Notes: a model not told the origin generated them from the sequence alone. Positions 1 to 6,187 are shown, counted from the first letter of the stretch. The stretch is 7,912 nt of DNA from Actinomycetes bacterium (GCA_021791615.1 JAJYWG010000379.1:1-7912), one strand, 5' to 3'. Numbers and translations are program-made.

Positions 1-28
1 GTACCTTCGAGGTCAGAGGCCATGTTCG

Positions 29-61
29 TTGGTATCTTGGCTCGGCAAGCTTGGTATCTTG
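29..61. repeat. Pair of 11-bp direct repeats, 22-bp period
   Basis: The 11-mer TTGGTATCTTG occurs at 29-39 and again at 51-61, with start points 22 bp apart (two helical turns). It is AT-richer than its surroundings. Before the transposon inserted, these repeats lay roughly 40-60 bp beyond the stop codon of the RepA-like ATPase gene. Same-face spacing next to a replication gene suggests iterons or operator/arm-type protein sites. Only two copies are visible because the window begins here, so the role is inference. Confidence 0.5.
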
Positions 62-67
62 ACCGGC

Positions 68-75
68 CCAGGGCC
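68..75. repeat. Left target-site duplication of the IS256-type element
   Basis: CCAGGGCC sits immediately outside the left inverted repeat and recurs at 2141-2148 immediately outside the right one. Eight to nine bp is the duplication size known for IS256-family insertion. The exact base of the left boundary is uncertain by one because the two ends differ by one G. Confidence 0.75.
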
Positions 76-101
76 GGTGGCGTCCCAGTTGTGGTGTAAA
101 A
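76..101 (+). repeat. Left terminal inverted repeat
   Basis: This end pairs with 2116-2140 on the opposite strand. The outer 9-bp block (GTGGCGTCC) and inner 10-bp block (TGGTGTAAAA) are identical. The six bases between them differ, giving 19 of 25 positions matched. The inner block is the presumed transposase contact region by analogy with IS256. Confidence 0.8.
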
Positions 102-194
102 ACGCCTTGGACGTAGGACCCTTAGACGATGGTAGCTCCCTCCACGGTGTAGCGCTGGCGAACGAGCGGCAAGCCGACAGCGGCTCTTACGCGC

Positions 195-494
195 TCAGGT
201 CCCGAGGTCCTGGTGAGCGACCGGCTCATCGCAGTGGGGACATGGGCCGCCTGTGCCAATGCGCCGGCAGAACAGGTTGCAGTCGGGGCAGCGGCGAGTC
301 GGCCCCAGGTAGCGGGCTTTACATCCTGGGCACTCGTAAACCATGGTCATGCCCATGGCAACTCGATTTGGCGGCCGGGAGTCGGAGGGTTCGAGCCGGC
401 GGGCTCGGTAGGCGGCCTGGCGACAGGCGTCGCTATGAAACACCCGCCGCCCCGAAGAAGCGAAGGGGGTGCCGCACCATGCACAGGTGGCCAT
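195..494 (-). CDS. Small zinc-finger / zinc-ribbon protein, transposon passenger
   Basis: This encodes a 99-aa cytosolic protein with ten cysteines. An N-terminal finger uses C4-x2-C7 then H20 and C24 in HSDACRQAAYRARR, followed by a basic stretch. The C-terminal half is a ribbon-like cluster: C55-x2-C58, C69-x2-C72, C76, C85-x2-C88, with the tail CPHCDEPV. This suggests zinc binding and nucleic-acid contact, but no precise function. The ATG at 494 is chosen because a TACGAT box ends exactly six bases before it, the spacing of a leaderless actinobacterial transcript, and no Shine-Dalgarno is present. A longer in-frame start at 683 would run through the promoter and duplicated DNA and is unlikely. 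The gene lies between the transposase gene and the left transposon end, in the same orientation as the transposase. It may help or regulate transposition, or simply be cargo. Confidence 0.8.
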   Translation of the reverse strand: MATCAWCGTPFASSGRRVFHSDACRQAAYRARRLEPSDSRPPNRVAMGMTMVYECPGCKARYLGPTRRCPDCNLFCRRIGTGGPCPHCDEPVAHQDLGT

Positions 495-535
495 CCACGT
501 ATCGTAACGCCTAACGTAACGTATGGGGCGGTGGC
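495..535 (-). promoter_or_regulatory. Leaderless promoter of the zinc-finger gene
   Basis: On the minus strand TACGAT (506-501) is followed by six bases and then the ATG at 494-492. That places the transcription start on the A of ATG. Upstream is a stretch with repeated CGTTA units (about 505-525). The whole stretch is kept nearly base for base in the duplicate copy at 640-679. No good -35 TTGACA is visible. Confidence 0.6.
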
Positions 536-639
536 CCACCGGGAGCCATGCGGGGGGGCGGGTGCCCCAAGCCCCGGTGGGGTCGCTGTGAAACACCTGC
601 CGCCCCGAAGGAGGTGCCGCACCATGCACAGGTGGCCAT
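511..639 (-). pseudogene. Truncated, frameshifted duplicate of the zinc-finger gene
   Basis: An ATG at 639 with the same leaderless promoter (TACGAT at 651-646, six-base spacing) starts MATCAWCGTSF, matching the first residues of the intact zinc-finger protein. About eight bases are missing compared with the intact copy, which shifts the frame. Recognisable homology ends near 585, where hairpin-like DNA begins. The open frame gives a 42-residue peptide with C4 and C7 but no partner ligands. It is probably non-functional, although its promoter looks intact. Confidence 0.7.
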
Positions 640-682
640 CGATGTATCGTAACGCCTAACGTAACGTATGGGGCGGTGGCCA

Positions 683-719
683 CCGGGGGCTCCGGGGCGT
701 GGTGGCCTCGAGCCCCCGG
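683..719 (-). terminator. Hairpin after the transposase gene, candidate terminator
   Basis: CCGGGGGCTC (683-692) and GAGCCCCCGG (710-719) form a perfect 10-bp stem with a 17-base loop, starting about ten bases after the transposase stop. There is no U-tract, which is common for GC-rich actinobacterial terminators. A weaker related structure lies in the other duplicate unit near 540-580. Confidence 0.55.
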
Positions 720-728
720 CGGGGTCGC

Positions 729-2057
729 TCAGGCGGCGGCGGGCACGCTCTGCTCGGCGGTGACGCCGCCGGGCTGCCGGTCGCTGCGGGTGCCGGGTGA
801 GCCGAGCAGATCGGCTCGGAGTGCTTGGAGGTGGCGGACGACCTTGGGGGTCATCTCCACGCCCCGCCAGCCGGCGCTGGCCCGGTCCAACACGGCCCAG
901 ACCAGCGACAGGCAGGACCGCTCGCCGGGGAGCCGGCCGATCACCTTCACCCTCCGACGGGTCTCCCCGAAGCTGCGCTCGATGAAGTTGGAGTGACGGA
1001 TCCGGCCCCAGTGCTCCTTGGGGAAGCGCAGGTAGGTGGCGAGGTGGTCGAAGTCGGCGTTCAGGATCTCGACGGCGGTCGGGTAGAGCTTGGCCCACTT
1101 GGCGGAGAAGGCCTTGGCCCGGGCGGTGGCGACGGCGACGGCTTCGTCGCCGGGGCTGGCCTCGATGCCGTCCCAGATGGCCCAGAACTCGGCCTTGACT
1201 TTGGCCTGGGCATGCTTGGGGATGCGGGCCAGGAGGTTGCGGGCGCGGTGGATGAGGCAGCGCTGCCGGGCGGAGTGGGGGAAGACGAGCTCGACGCCGG
1301 CGATGAGCCCGGCCCCGCCGTCGGAGATGACCAGCACCGGGGCCCGCAGCCCCCTGGCCACCATGCCGGCCAGGAAGCCCCGCCAGGCGTCGGTCGACTC
1401 GGTCGCCCCCGGCTCGACTCCGAGCAAGGCCGGCTTGCCGTCGGTGGTCATCCCCCAGGCCACCAGCACCGGCTCGGCGGCAGCCCCCGGGTGCATCCGG
1501 AAGTGGCTGCCGTCCAAGTACAAGTACTCGAGCTCCACCTCGGAGAGGTCCCGGGCCTTGAAGGCGTCGAACTCGTCCTTGATCGCCTCGCAGATCCGGC
1601 TGACCGTGGACTTGGACACCTTGGCCTCCGCCCCGAGCGCCTCTTCCAGACCAGCCTCGATGTCCCGGGTGGAAAGCCCTCGCACCCAGCCGGCGATGAC
1701 CAGGGACTCGATGGCGTTGGTACGACAGACGCCCTTTCCGAGCAGCCGGGAGGCGAAGGCGCCGGTCGTGCCCCGCAGCTTGGGTCGGGCCAGGGTGACC
1801 GGGCCGGAGGTGGTCTTGATCGTGATCGGGCTGTAGCCGTTGCGCGACCCGCTCGTCGCCTCCTCGGCCTGGGTGTGCCGCTCGTAGCGGTCACGGCCCA
1901 AGAACCCGGTCACCTCGGCCTCCAAGGCGGTCTGTAGCAGCAGGCGGGCCCCGAGGCGGGCGACAGCCTCGAGCGCCTCGCCCAGGTCGCCCCCAGAGGC
2001 GAAAAGCTCGTCAATCTCGGCACGGATGCGCTCCGTCGGCGATACTCGTGATGTCAT
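729..2057 (-). CDS. IS256-family (Mutator-type) DDE transposase
   Basis: This is a 442-aa transposase that cuts and rejoins the element's DNA ends through a two-metal DDE RNase H-like active site. The likely first aspartate is D182 in YLYLDGSH and the second is D246 in VISDGG. The glutamate is probably E360 in NFIERSFGETRRR. The family's insertion-domain signature CLIHRARN is at 267-274, between the second D and the E. The N-terminal half (about 50-170) has the SRNGY and ARPKLR segments usual before the catalytic core. The length is normal for the family and I see no frameshift or stop. The ATG at 2057 is supported by AAGGAGG (2074-2068) ten bases upstream. It starts about 83 bp inside the right end, as expected. 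The C-terminal tail after about 420 is low-complexity. Confidence 0.95.
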   Translation of the reverse strand: MTSRVSPTERIRAEIDELFASGGDLGEALEAVARLGARLLLQTALEAEVTGFLGRDRYERHTQAEEATSGSRNGYSPITIKTTSGPVTLARPKLRGTTGAFASRLLGKGVCRTNAIESLVIAGWVRGLSTRDIEAGLEEALGAEAKVSKSTVSRICEAIKDEFDAFKARDLSEVELEYLYLDGSHFRMHPGAAAEPVLVAWGMTTDGKPALLGVEPGATESTDAWRGFLAGMVARGLRAPVLVISDGGAGLIAGVELVFPHSARQRCLIHRARNLLARIPKHAQAKVKAEFWAIWDGIEASPGDEAVAVATARAKAFSAKWAKLYPTAVEILNADFDHLATYLRFPKEHWGRIRHSNFIERSFGETRRRVKVIGRLPGERSCLSLVWAVLDRASAGWRGVEMTPKVVRHLQALRADLLGSPGTRSDRQPGGVTAEQSVPAAA

Positions 2058-2115
2058 CGGGTGTAGGCCTCCTTCGTGAGTTGGTTGCTCTTCGAGGGAC
2101 CCTACGCCCGTTGAC

Positions 2116-2140
2116 TTTTACACCAGCGGATGGACGCCAC
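2116..2140 (-). repeat. Right terminal inverted repeat
   Basis: Read inward on the minus strand it is GTGGCGTCC, six bases, TGGTGTAAAA, mirroring 77-101. Position 2141 would extend the match by one G, but that base also belongs to the 8-bp flanking repeat, so the boundary is ambiguous by one base. Confidence 0.8.
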
Positions 2141-2148
2141 CCAGGGCC
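2141..2148. repeat. Right target-site duplication
   Basis: CCAGGGCC matches 68-75. It lies 21 bases beyond the stop of the RepA-like ATPase gene, so insertion did not interrupt that gene. Confidence 0.75.
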
Positions 2149-2169
2149 TTGGTTGGCCACGATGAGCGT

Positions 2170-3204
2170 TCAGCCGACGACCCAGCCGTCGGCTGTCTTG
2201 CGGGTCTGGAGGCCGACCTGCTTGCGAGCCCGGTGCAAGGTCATGGTGGCGATCCCTGCGTCTTCGGCGTCGGCCAGCAGTACGGCAGAGGAGGTGGTGC
2301 CTGGATGCTCTGCGCGCCAGGCGGTGAGCCACGCGACCGCTTCACCGAGGGCCGAGGACTGCGTTCCTGCCAGCAGCTCGGATGCGCTTCGCCGGTCCGC
2401 CTCGGTGTCCCAGTCGACCCGGGCCACGCCGAGATCGGGCACGTCTGTGAGTGAGTACCCCCATGTCGGGGCTTCGGCGGCGAGGTTCGACTTCACAGTC
2501 GCCATGAGGCGGTGATCGGGGTCGTCGGGGTCGCGGATCACCGCGTAGGCGGCGCGGGCCGCGCCGATGATGCCGATGGACCCGCCGCCGCGGTAGAGAG
2601 CCGGTCCGCCTGGCGCCTTGTTGTGGTGGCGAATCAAGATGACCGCTGCCCGTGTCCTCGCCGCGGCCAAGGCGAGGAGAGCAAGCAGGCGGCGCACCGA
2701 CTGGTCCTTGTGGGAGTCGATGCGGTCCGACAGGTAGGCCGCCAGCACGTCGACAATCACCATCGCGGCGGCGGACTCCTCGATCAGCCTAGCGATCCAG
2801 CCGATGTCCTCAGGTATGACGACCGGCCGCAGGATCGGACCGTGCTCGCCGTCGACCTCGCGCGCTGCGACACAGATGCAGCGATCCAGGTCAGCTCCTG
2901 CCGCCTCCAGGCGAGGGCGGATCGTGTCCCCCCAGCCGTCCTCGGCGGAGAGCAACAGCACCGAAGCGGGTGACACTCCCGCCTCGCCGTCGGGCCAGGT
3001 CGACCCGCGGGTCACCCGTGCTGCGAGGTCGAGGGTCATGGTGGACTTCGCGGTCGCGGGGTCTCCCTCGATGACGGTGAGCTTGCCGGCGGGGATGCGC
3101 CCCGGCCACACCCATTCGACGGTCTCCCGGGGGATCATCGACGCGGCGCGCACCGTCCAGGGATCCCGGCGATCACCGGGGCCGGCTACCATTGGCTCCG
3201 ACAC
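2170..3204 (-). CDS. RepA-like RecA-fold ATPase (AAA_25 type), probable replicative helicase
   Basis: This encodes a 344-aa cytosolic P-loop ATPase resembling the hexameric RepA/DnaB-like helicases of plasmids, integrative elements and phages. It starts with the family's WVWPGRIPAGKLTVIEGDP lead-in (31-49). Walker A is GDPATAKST (47-55) and Walker B is MVIVD (148-152). Downstream are IRHHNK (191-196) and YRGGGSIGIIGAAR (204-217), family landmarks for nucleotide sensing and the arginine finger. Residues about 289-344 look like the C-terminal winged-helix region. The GTG at 3204 is preceded by AAGGAG with six-base spacing, and the in-frame ATG four codons later lacks this. In Walker A the usual Gly before Lys is Ala. 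It is probably the last gene of the operon starting at 6483. A UvrD-like helicase precedes it. A replication role is inferred from family. Confidence 0.85.
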   Translation of the reverse strand: MSEPMVAGPGDRRDPWTVRAASMIPRETVEWVWPGRIPAGKLTVIEGDPATAKSTMTLDLAARVTRGSTWPDGEAGVSPASVLLLSAEDGWGDTIRPRLEAAGADLDRCICVAAREVDGEHGPILRPVVIPEDIGWIARLIEESAAAMVIVDVLAAYLSDRIDSHKDQSVRRLLALLALAAARTRAAVILIRHHNKAPGGPALYRGGGSIGIIGAARAAYAVIRDPDDPDHRLMATVKSNLAAEAPTWGYSLTDVPDLGVARVDWDTEADRRSASELLAGTQSSALGEAVAWLTAWRAEHPGTTSSAVLLADAEDAGIATMTLHRARKQVGLQTRKTADGWVVG

Positions 3205-3232
3205 GTGTAGCTCCTTGCTCTTGTGGTCTTCA

Positions 3233-3256
3233 GCCCCCCGGTGCCAGCCGGGGGGC
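3233..3256. terminator. Perfect 9-bp GC hairpin between helicase and ATPase genes
   Basis: GCCCCCCGG (3233-3241), loop TGCCAG, CCGGGGGGC (3248-3256). On the minus strand it lies between the helicase gene and the ATPase Shine-Dalgarno at 3211-3216. On the plus strand it is followed by GTTTCATT. It could terminate or attenuate transcription or stabilise the 3' end of the helicase message. If it terminates on the minus strand, the ATPase gene would need its own promoter, and I see none in the short gap. Confidence 0.5.
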
Positions 3257-3271
3257 GTTTCATTGCCTGGG

Positions 3272-3491
3272 TCAGATGGCCAAGCGGTCGGCGACGGCGG
3301 GCCGGTCGGCCACAGATGGCTGCTCTGGGCGGATGTGGACGCGACGAGGGCGGGCGATCACGATGCGCTCGGGCATGATCGAGCGCCACTGTCCCGCAGG
3401 CCCACCCACGACGGTGACCGATCCGTCCCGGCCGCTCCCGCGCACCGTCCAGTCGCCCCGCAAGCCCCGGACTCGCACCTTGGTCCCCACG
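3272..3491 (-). pseudogene. Out-of-frame C-terminal domain of the helicase
   Basis: In this frame the minus strand reads GTKVRVRGLRGDWTVRG, DGSVTVVGGPAGQWRS and PERIVIARPRRV, ending at a stop at 3272. It has the alternating beta-strand, glycine-rich look of a small SH3/KOW-like domain and reads more like protein than the helicase frame over the same DNA. Deleting one 74-bp repeat period makes 3272-5097 a single 583-codon gene (1826 minus 74 is 1752, divisible by three). A GTG just before the repeat could start a separate peptide of about 70 residues, but no Shine-Dalgarno precedes it. A displaced domain of the helicase is the simpler reading. Confidence 0.6.
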
Positions 3492-5097
3492 AGCCCGGCG
3501 TGGTGCAGGACACCGGCTTCGGCACGTCGCCCCGCAAGCCCCGGACTCGCACCTTGGTCCCCTCTGCGGGCACGGGGGGCGCAGGCGAGCTGCCAACGGC
3601 CTCTGGCCTCCCCCGGGCGACCTCTCCCCCCTCTCTGCTCGTGCCTGAGCTCGGGTGGGTGTGGACCCATGCCAGTCCGGCGTTGTCGAGGGTGTCCTTC
3701 GCTCGTGTGACCGCCACGTAGGCGAGCATGGCGTCGGCGCGGGGGATCGGGAGCGGCTCGCCGGTCTCCTTGTCGAGCGGCTCCTTGAAGTCGCCTGCGA
3801 TACGGACCCTGCCCCACTCCAGGCCCTTCGCCTTGTGGGCGGTGGACACGATGAGCTGGGCCGACCGGTCGGGGACAGTGCCGTCGATGGCAGCGACCAC
3901 ACCGCCTGCGCCGTACTTCTCGATCATCCGCACAGCCACGGCCAGGTCGCTGCCGGCGGGGTCTTTCTCCGCGTACTCCACGACCTGGTCCCATGAGCCG
4001 AACGCAGCCAGTTCGGGATGCCCCGCGGGCTTGCCATCCTGTAGTCGCTCAGCTGCCTGGGCGAGAGCCAGCATCTCCCTGCCGTCGCCGACCAGGTGCA
4101 CGCGCACACCGGTGTCGTGGGCGTCGAGCAAGGCGTCGATGGTCCCAGCATTGGAACGGCAGAGGATGGTGTCCGGCCGGTCGAGAGGCTCCAAGGTCGA
4201 GGCCCGGTTCGGGTTCCCGACGATCCGCATGTCCGTGCCGACGACGCCGAGCCACACGTTCGCCTCATCCGCGACCGCCTGGCCGAAGCGCCAGCTCTGC
4301 GTGAGGCGGAGTCGATGCATCGCGTCCACCCGGTTCAAGAAGTCACCGGCCCCACGCCAGCCATAGATCGCCTGGGCCGAGTCGCCGACAGCTATGAGCT
4401 GCGCGTGGCGCTGGTGCTCCACCACGTCGGCGGTCGCGGGGTCAGCGTCCTGGGCTTCGTCATAGAGGATCACGTCCCAGCCGGACAAGGACGGCTTCGA
4501 GAGTTGCCACTGTTTCAGGTACACGTCGTGGGTCGGGTGGCACCTGCCCTTCGGTCCCGAAGTCAGGTCTGCCCACGCGCTTCTCGCCAGCGGCAGGAGG
4601 TGGCGGGCGAGGGCGGTTGTCTCGCCATCGGTCAACCCCTCGGGAGCCAGGAAGTGGTGCGCGGCGATCTCATCGTCTGCCGAACGGCAGAACCGGGAGA
4701 CCATGCCCATCGCCAGCGACGCCTGCGCCGCTGCGGAGAAGATGCGCTCTGCATCGAAGCCGAAGGCGCCGCGGACACCGAGCGCGGCAGCCGTGTCGGC
4801 CCCGCGCATCCTCGGGCCGTTCAACCGGTCCCGCATCGGTGCCCCGAACTCCCGGTAGGCGAGCGAGTGGGCGGTCTTCGCGGTCACGTTGCTCGGGAAG
4901 CTCTTCTCTGCCTCGACCTGGATCGCTTTGTTGTAGGCGACGTAGAGCATCCTGGTCCTGGGCCGGGCTTCCGCGATCATCCTCAGCGTCGAGGTCTTGC
5001 CGGTTCCGGCCCCCGCTGAGATCGCAACCGTCCTGCCGGTCCCAGCGGCGTCGGTGATCGCCTGTTGCTCGGACGTGGCCGTGAGCGCCGCGCTCAA
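3358..5097 (-). CDS. UvrD/RecB-like SF1A DNA helicase with altered C-terminus
   Basis: This is a 579-aa superfamily 1 helicase that should unwind DNA using ATP. Motifs in order: Q-motif region SEQQAITDAA (9-18), Walker A GAGTGKTS (29-36), DEAQD (213-217), motif III GDSAQAIYGWRGA (238-250), TQSWRFG (266-272), STAHKAKGLEW (418-428) and AYVAVTRAK (459-467). It is shorter than cellular UvrD, as in element-borne relatives. The helicase core is complete. After residue 513 the C-terminus meets a 37-bp DNA repeat and runs into cysteine-rich, disordered-looking residues with a stop at 3358. A better-looking domain continues in another frame to 3272. The start is TTG at 5097, overlapping the previous gene's stop as TTGA, which implies coupled translation. 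It probably serves replication or recombination of the element. Confidence 0.85.
   Translation of the reverse strand: MSAALTATSEQQAITDAAGTGRTVAISAGAGTGKTSTLRMIAEARPRTRMLYVAYNKAIQVEAEKSFPSNVTAKTAHSLAYREFGAPMRDRLNGPRMRGADTAAALGVRGAFGFDAERIFSAAAQASLAMGMVSRFCRSADDEIAAHHFLAPEGLTDGETTALARHLLPLARSAWADLTSGPKGRCHPTHDVYLKQWQLSKPSLSGWDVILYDEAQDADPATADVVEHQRHAQLIAVGDSAQAIYGWRGAGDFLNRVDAMHRLRLTQSWRFGQAVADEANVWLGVVGTDMRIVGNPNRASTLEPLDRPDTILCRSNAGTIDALLDAHDTGVRVHLVGDGREMLALAQAAERLQDGKPAGHPELAAFGSWDQVVEYAEKDPAGSDLAVAVRMIEKYGAGGVVAAIDGTVPDRSAQLIVSTAHKAKGLEWGRVRIAGDFKEPLDKETGEPLPIPRADAMLAYVAVTRAKDTLDNAGLAWVHTHPSSGTSREGGEVARGRPEAVGSSPAPPVPAEGTKVRVRGLRGDVPKPVSCTTPGSWGPRCESGACGATGRCAGAAGTDRSPSWVGLRDSGARSCPSAS
3452..3562 (-). 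repeat. 37-bp perfect direct repeat, 74-bp period, in the helicase 3' end
   Basis: Positions 3452-3488 and 3526-3562 are identical over 37 bp and separated by 37 bp. On the minus strand each encodes GTKVRVRGLRGD, but because 74 is not a multiple of three the two copies are read in different frames. The first (3562-3526) is in the helicase frame, and the second is in the frame that continues to 3272. The flanks beyond the repeats are not alike, so this is not a simple tandem duplication of a 74-bp unit. Confidence 0.9.
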
Positions 5098-5612
5098 AGC
5101 TCGACCCCCGGTCCGCCATCGGGCGCTTCAGGAAGCTGGGCTCGGCGATGGCGTTCTCCCAGGCGCTGGGCGCTGAGGATGTAACGCCAGGCCGGGCCGG
5201 CCCACTCGTCGAGCCGATCCTCGCCTCCCGCCCCGTCGGGTTCGTACGGGTCGAGGCCCACCGGCTCCGCGAACGCGTACGCGTCCGTGGCTGGACCGGC
5301 GAAGGTGACGGGGTCAGGGTCGGCACTCCACCCGCCGGCCAGCTCCTCGACCGCGGCACGCACGGAGCCGGCCACCTCGAAGCCCAGACCGCCGTGGCGC
5401 TCGGCGATGGCGCAACCCCGTGCGATGTGGACCGCCGCGACCTCGGTGCTCGACAGCCACGACCCGGCGAGCGCGTCCCAGTCCACCCACGCCCCGTGCT
5501 CGGTCGGCTCGTAGCCGTCCGGGAAGCCGGCGCGGTGATCGAGCAGATCGGAGAGGATCGCGAGAGCGGCGGGCGTGTCGTCGCGGTGGAGATGCTGGCG
5601 GCTGTCCATCAC
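5094..5612 (-). CDS. Conserved-looking hypothetical protein, 172 aa
   Basis: I do not recognise this protein. It is soluble, acidic in its second half, and without signal peptide or membrane segment. N-terminal HLHRDDTPAALAILSDLLDHR and the middle EVAAVHIARGCAIAERHGG look helical. The region after about residue 95 is rich in Asp, Pro and Gly. Two starts compete: GTG at 5612 (GTGA overlap with the previous stop, AGAGG seven bases upstream) and ATG at 5609 (TGATG overlap, ten bases). The GTG fits the ribosome site better. Its stop overlaps the helicase start as TTGA, so all three genes are probably translated together. The context suggests an accessory protein of the replication module. Confidence 0.75.
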   Translation of the reverse strand: MMDSRQHLHRDDTPAALAILSDLLDHRAGFPDGYEPTEHGAWVDWDALAGSWLSSTEVAAVHIARGCAIAERHGGLGFEVAGSVRAAVEELAGGWSADPDPVTFAGPATDAYAFAEPVGLDPYEPDGAGGEDRLDEWAGPAWRYILSAQRLGERHRRAQLPEAPDGGPGVEL

Positions 5613-6187
5613 AGAGTGACCTCTGGGCTGGCGGGCGGGTCGAAGGCGGCGGCGCTACGGGGACGTGCTCCGAGAGGTGGAAGAGCGGCGAAGCGGTCGA
5701 GGGGATCGACCAGCACCGCACGGGCGAAACGCTCGTAGGCACGATGCGCCTCGACGCCCAGACGAACCGACCCTGGACCGGGCCTGGCCGCGGCGCCAAG
5801 GACAGCCCCGTCCTCGCTTCGCGAGCGCACGGCGCAGCGACACAACAGGTCGAGGGCTCGGAACGTGCCAGATGGGGGCTGCGTGTCAGCCAGAGCGAGC
5901 AGTGCGCGGTGCACAGCGGCCAGATCGGCTCCCAGGTCGCCCGCTACGACCGCGAGTGGAGCCAACTCTGCGTGGCCGTCCGGCGCATAGAGGGAGGGGG
6001 CCGCCTCCGAAGCGTCGGCCAGCGCGACGGCGATCGCCCCCGCTGCTTCTGCGCCCGCACGCACCGTGACGTCGGCCTCGGTGCTGTCGGGCTCGGCGAA
6101 CAGCAACCAATCCTCGATCCGGGTCATCGTGTCAGCGACGTCGCCCATGGGGTCGAGGACCACTGCCGTTGTCGGGGCGGCACTCAC
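5609..6187 (-). CDS. Hypothetical Ala-rich protein, 192 aa
   Basis: I recognise no family. The protein is Ala-rich and mostly helical in appearance between about residues 40 and 165 (for example VRAGAEAAGAIAVALADAS and ADLAAVHRALLALADTQ). It has no transmembrane signal and a Pro/Ala-rich tail. The start is GTG at 6187, overlapping the previous stop as GTGA, with GGGAGG five bases upstream. This is stronger than any internal start. The codon pattern is consistent with a real gene on this strand, and the tight overlaps on both sides support it. The function is unknown. Its place between a coiled-coil protein and the helicase suggests a role in the same element-encoded process. Confidence 0.75.
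   Translation of the reverse strand: MSAAPTTAVVLDPMGDVADTMTRIEDWLLFAEPDSTEADVTVRAGAEAAGAIAVALADASEAAPSLYAPDGHAELAPLAVVAGDLGADLAAVHRALLALADTQPPSGTFRALDLLCRCAVRSRSEDGAVLGAAARPGPGSVRLGVEAHRAYERFARAVLVDPLDRFAALPPLGARPRSAAAFDPPASPEVTL

Larger units (their letters stand above)
429..723 (-). repeat. Tandem duplication of hairpin, promoter and 5' gene segment
   Basis: Two units of about 153 bp (429-581) and 142 bp (582-723) each start at GTCGCT. A third GTCGCT lies at 724-729, at the transposase stop. Each unit contains the first codons of the zinc-finger gene, the leaderless promoter and a GC-rich hairpin-like segment. Identity is highest from the start codon through the promoter. The units differ by an 8-bp deletion within the coding part and by divergence in the hairpin part. 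The join falls at an AGCGAC sequence found both in the intact gene and just after the transposase stop, suggesting short-homology recombination. Confidence 0.75.
76..2140 (-). mobile_element. IS256-family transposon with passenger zinc-finger gene
   Basis: The element is about 2.07 kb. Its ends are imperfect inverted repeats. The left begins GGTGGCGTCC, then six bases, then TGGTGTAAAA (76-101); the right, read inward, is GTGGCGTCC, six bases, TGGTGTAAAA (2140-2116). This two-block layout matches the IS256 terminus as I remember it. Further inward both ends share CGTAGG followed by CCCT (left 112-122, right on the opposite strand about 2095-2106). An 8-bp direct repeat flanks the element. Known IS256 elements are about 1.3-1.5 kb with the transposase stop close to one end. 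Here about 650 bp separate the stop from the left end, and that space carries a zinc-finger gene and its partial duplicate. No other TGGTGTAAAA-type end is visible nearer the transposase stop, so the extra DNA appears to lie inside the transposon. Confidence 0.82.

Noticed and set aside
495..683. Longer zinc-finger protein beginning at 683
   Set aside because: The extra 63 codons translate promoter and duplicated DNA. The leaderless signal at the ATG at 494 gives a protein that begins directly with its zinc-binding CxxC.
825..1937. Long plus-strand open frame of 370 codons opposite the transposase
   Set aside because: It is antisense to a clear IS256 transposase. Its Gly/Pro/Val/Asp-rich composition is that expected of a complement frame in GC-rich DNA, and no domain is recognisable.
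3452..3562. CRISPR-like repeat-spacer-repeat (37-bp repeats, 37-bp spacer)
   Set aside because: There are only two copies, inside a coding region, with the repeat encoding protein sequence in both copies and no cas genes. It is a direct repeat in the helicase gene.
2804..3721. Plus-strand open frame of 305 codons across the ATPase and helicase genes
   Set aside because: It spans two well-supported minus-strand genes and the hairpin between them, has no recognisable motifs and no ribosome site, and is a GC-driven shadow.
4096..5019. Plus-strand open frame of 307 codons
   Set aside because: It lies wholly opposite the motif-bearing part of the helicase. Composition and lack of motifs mark it as a shadow.
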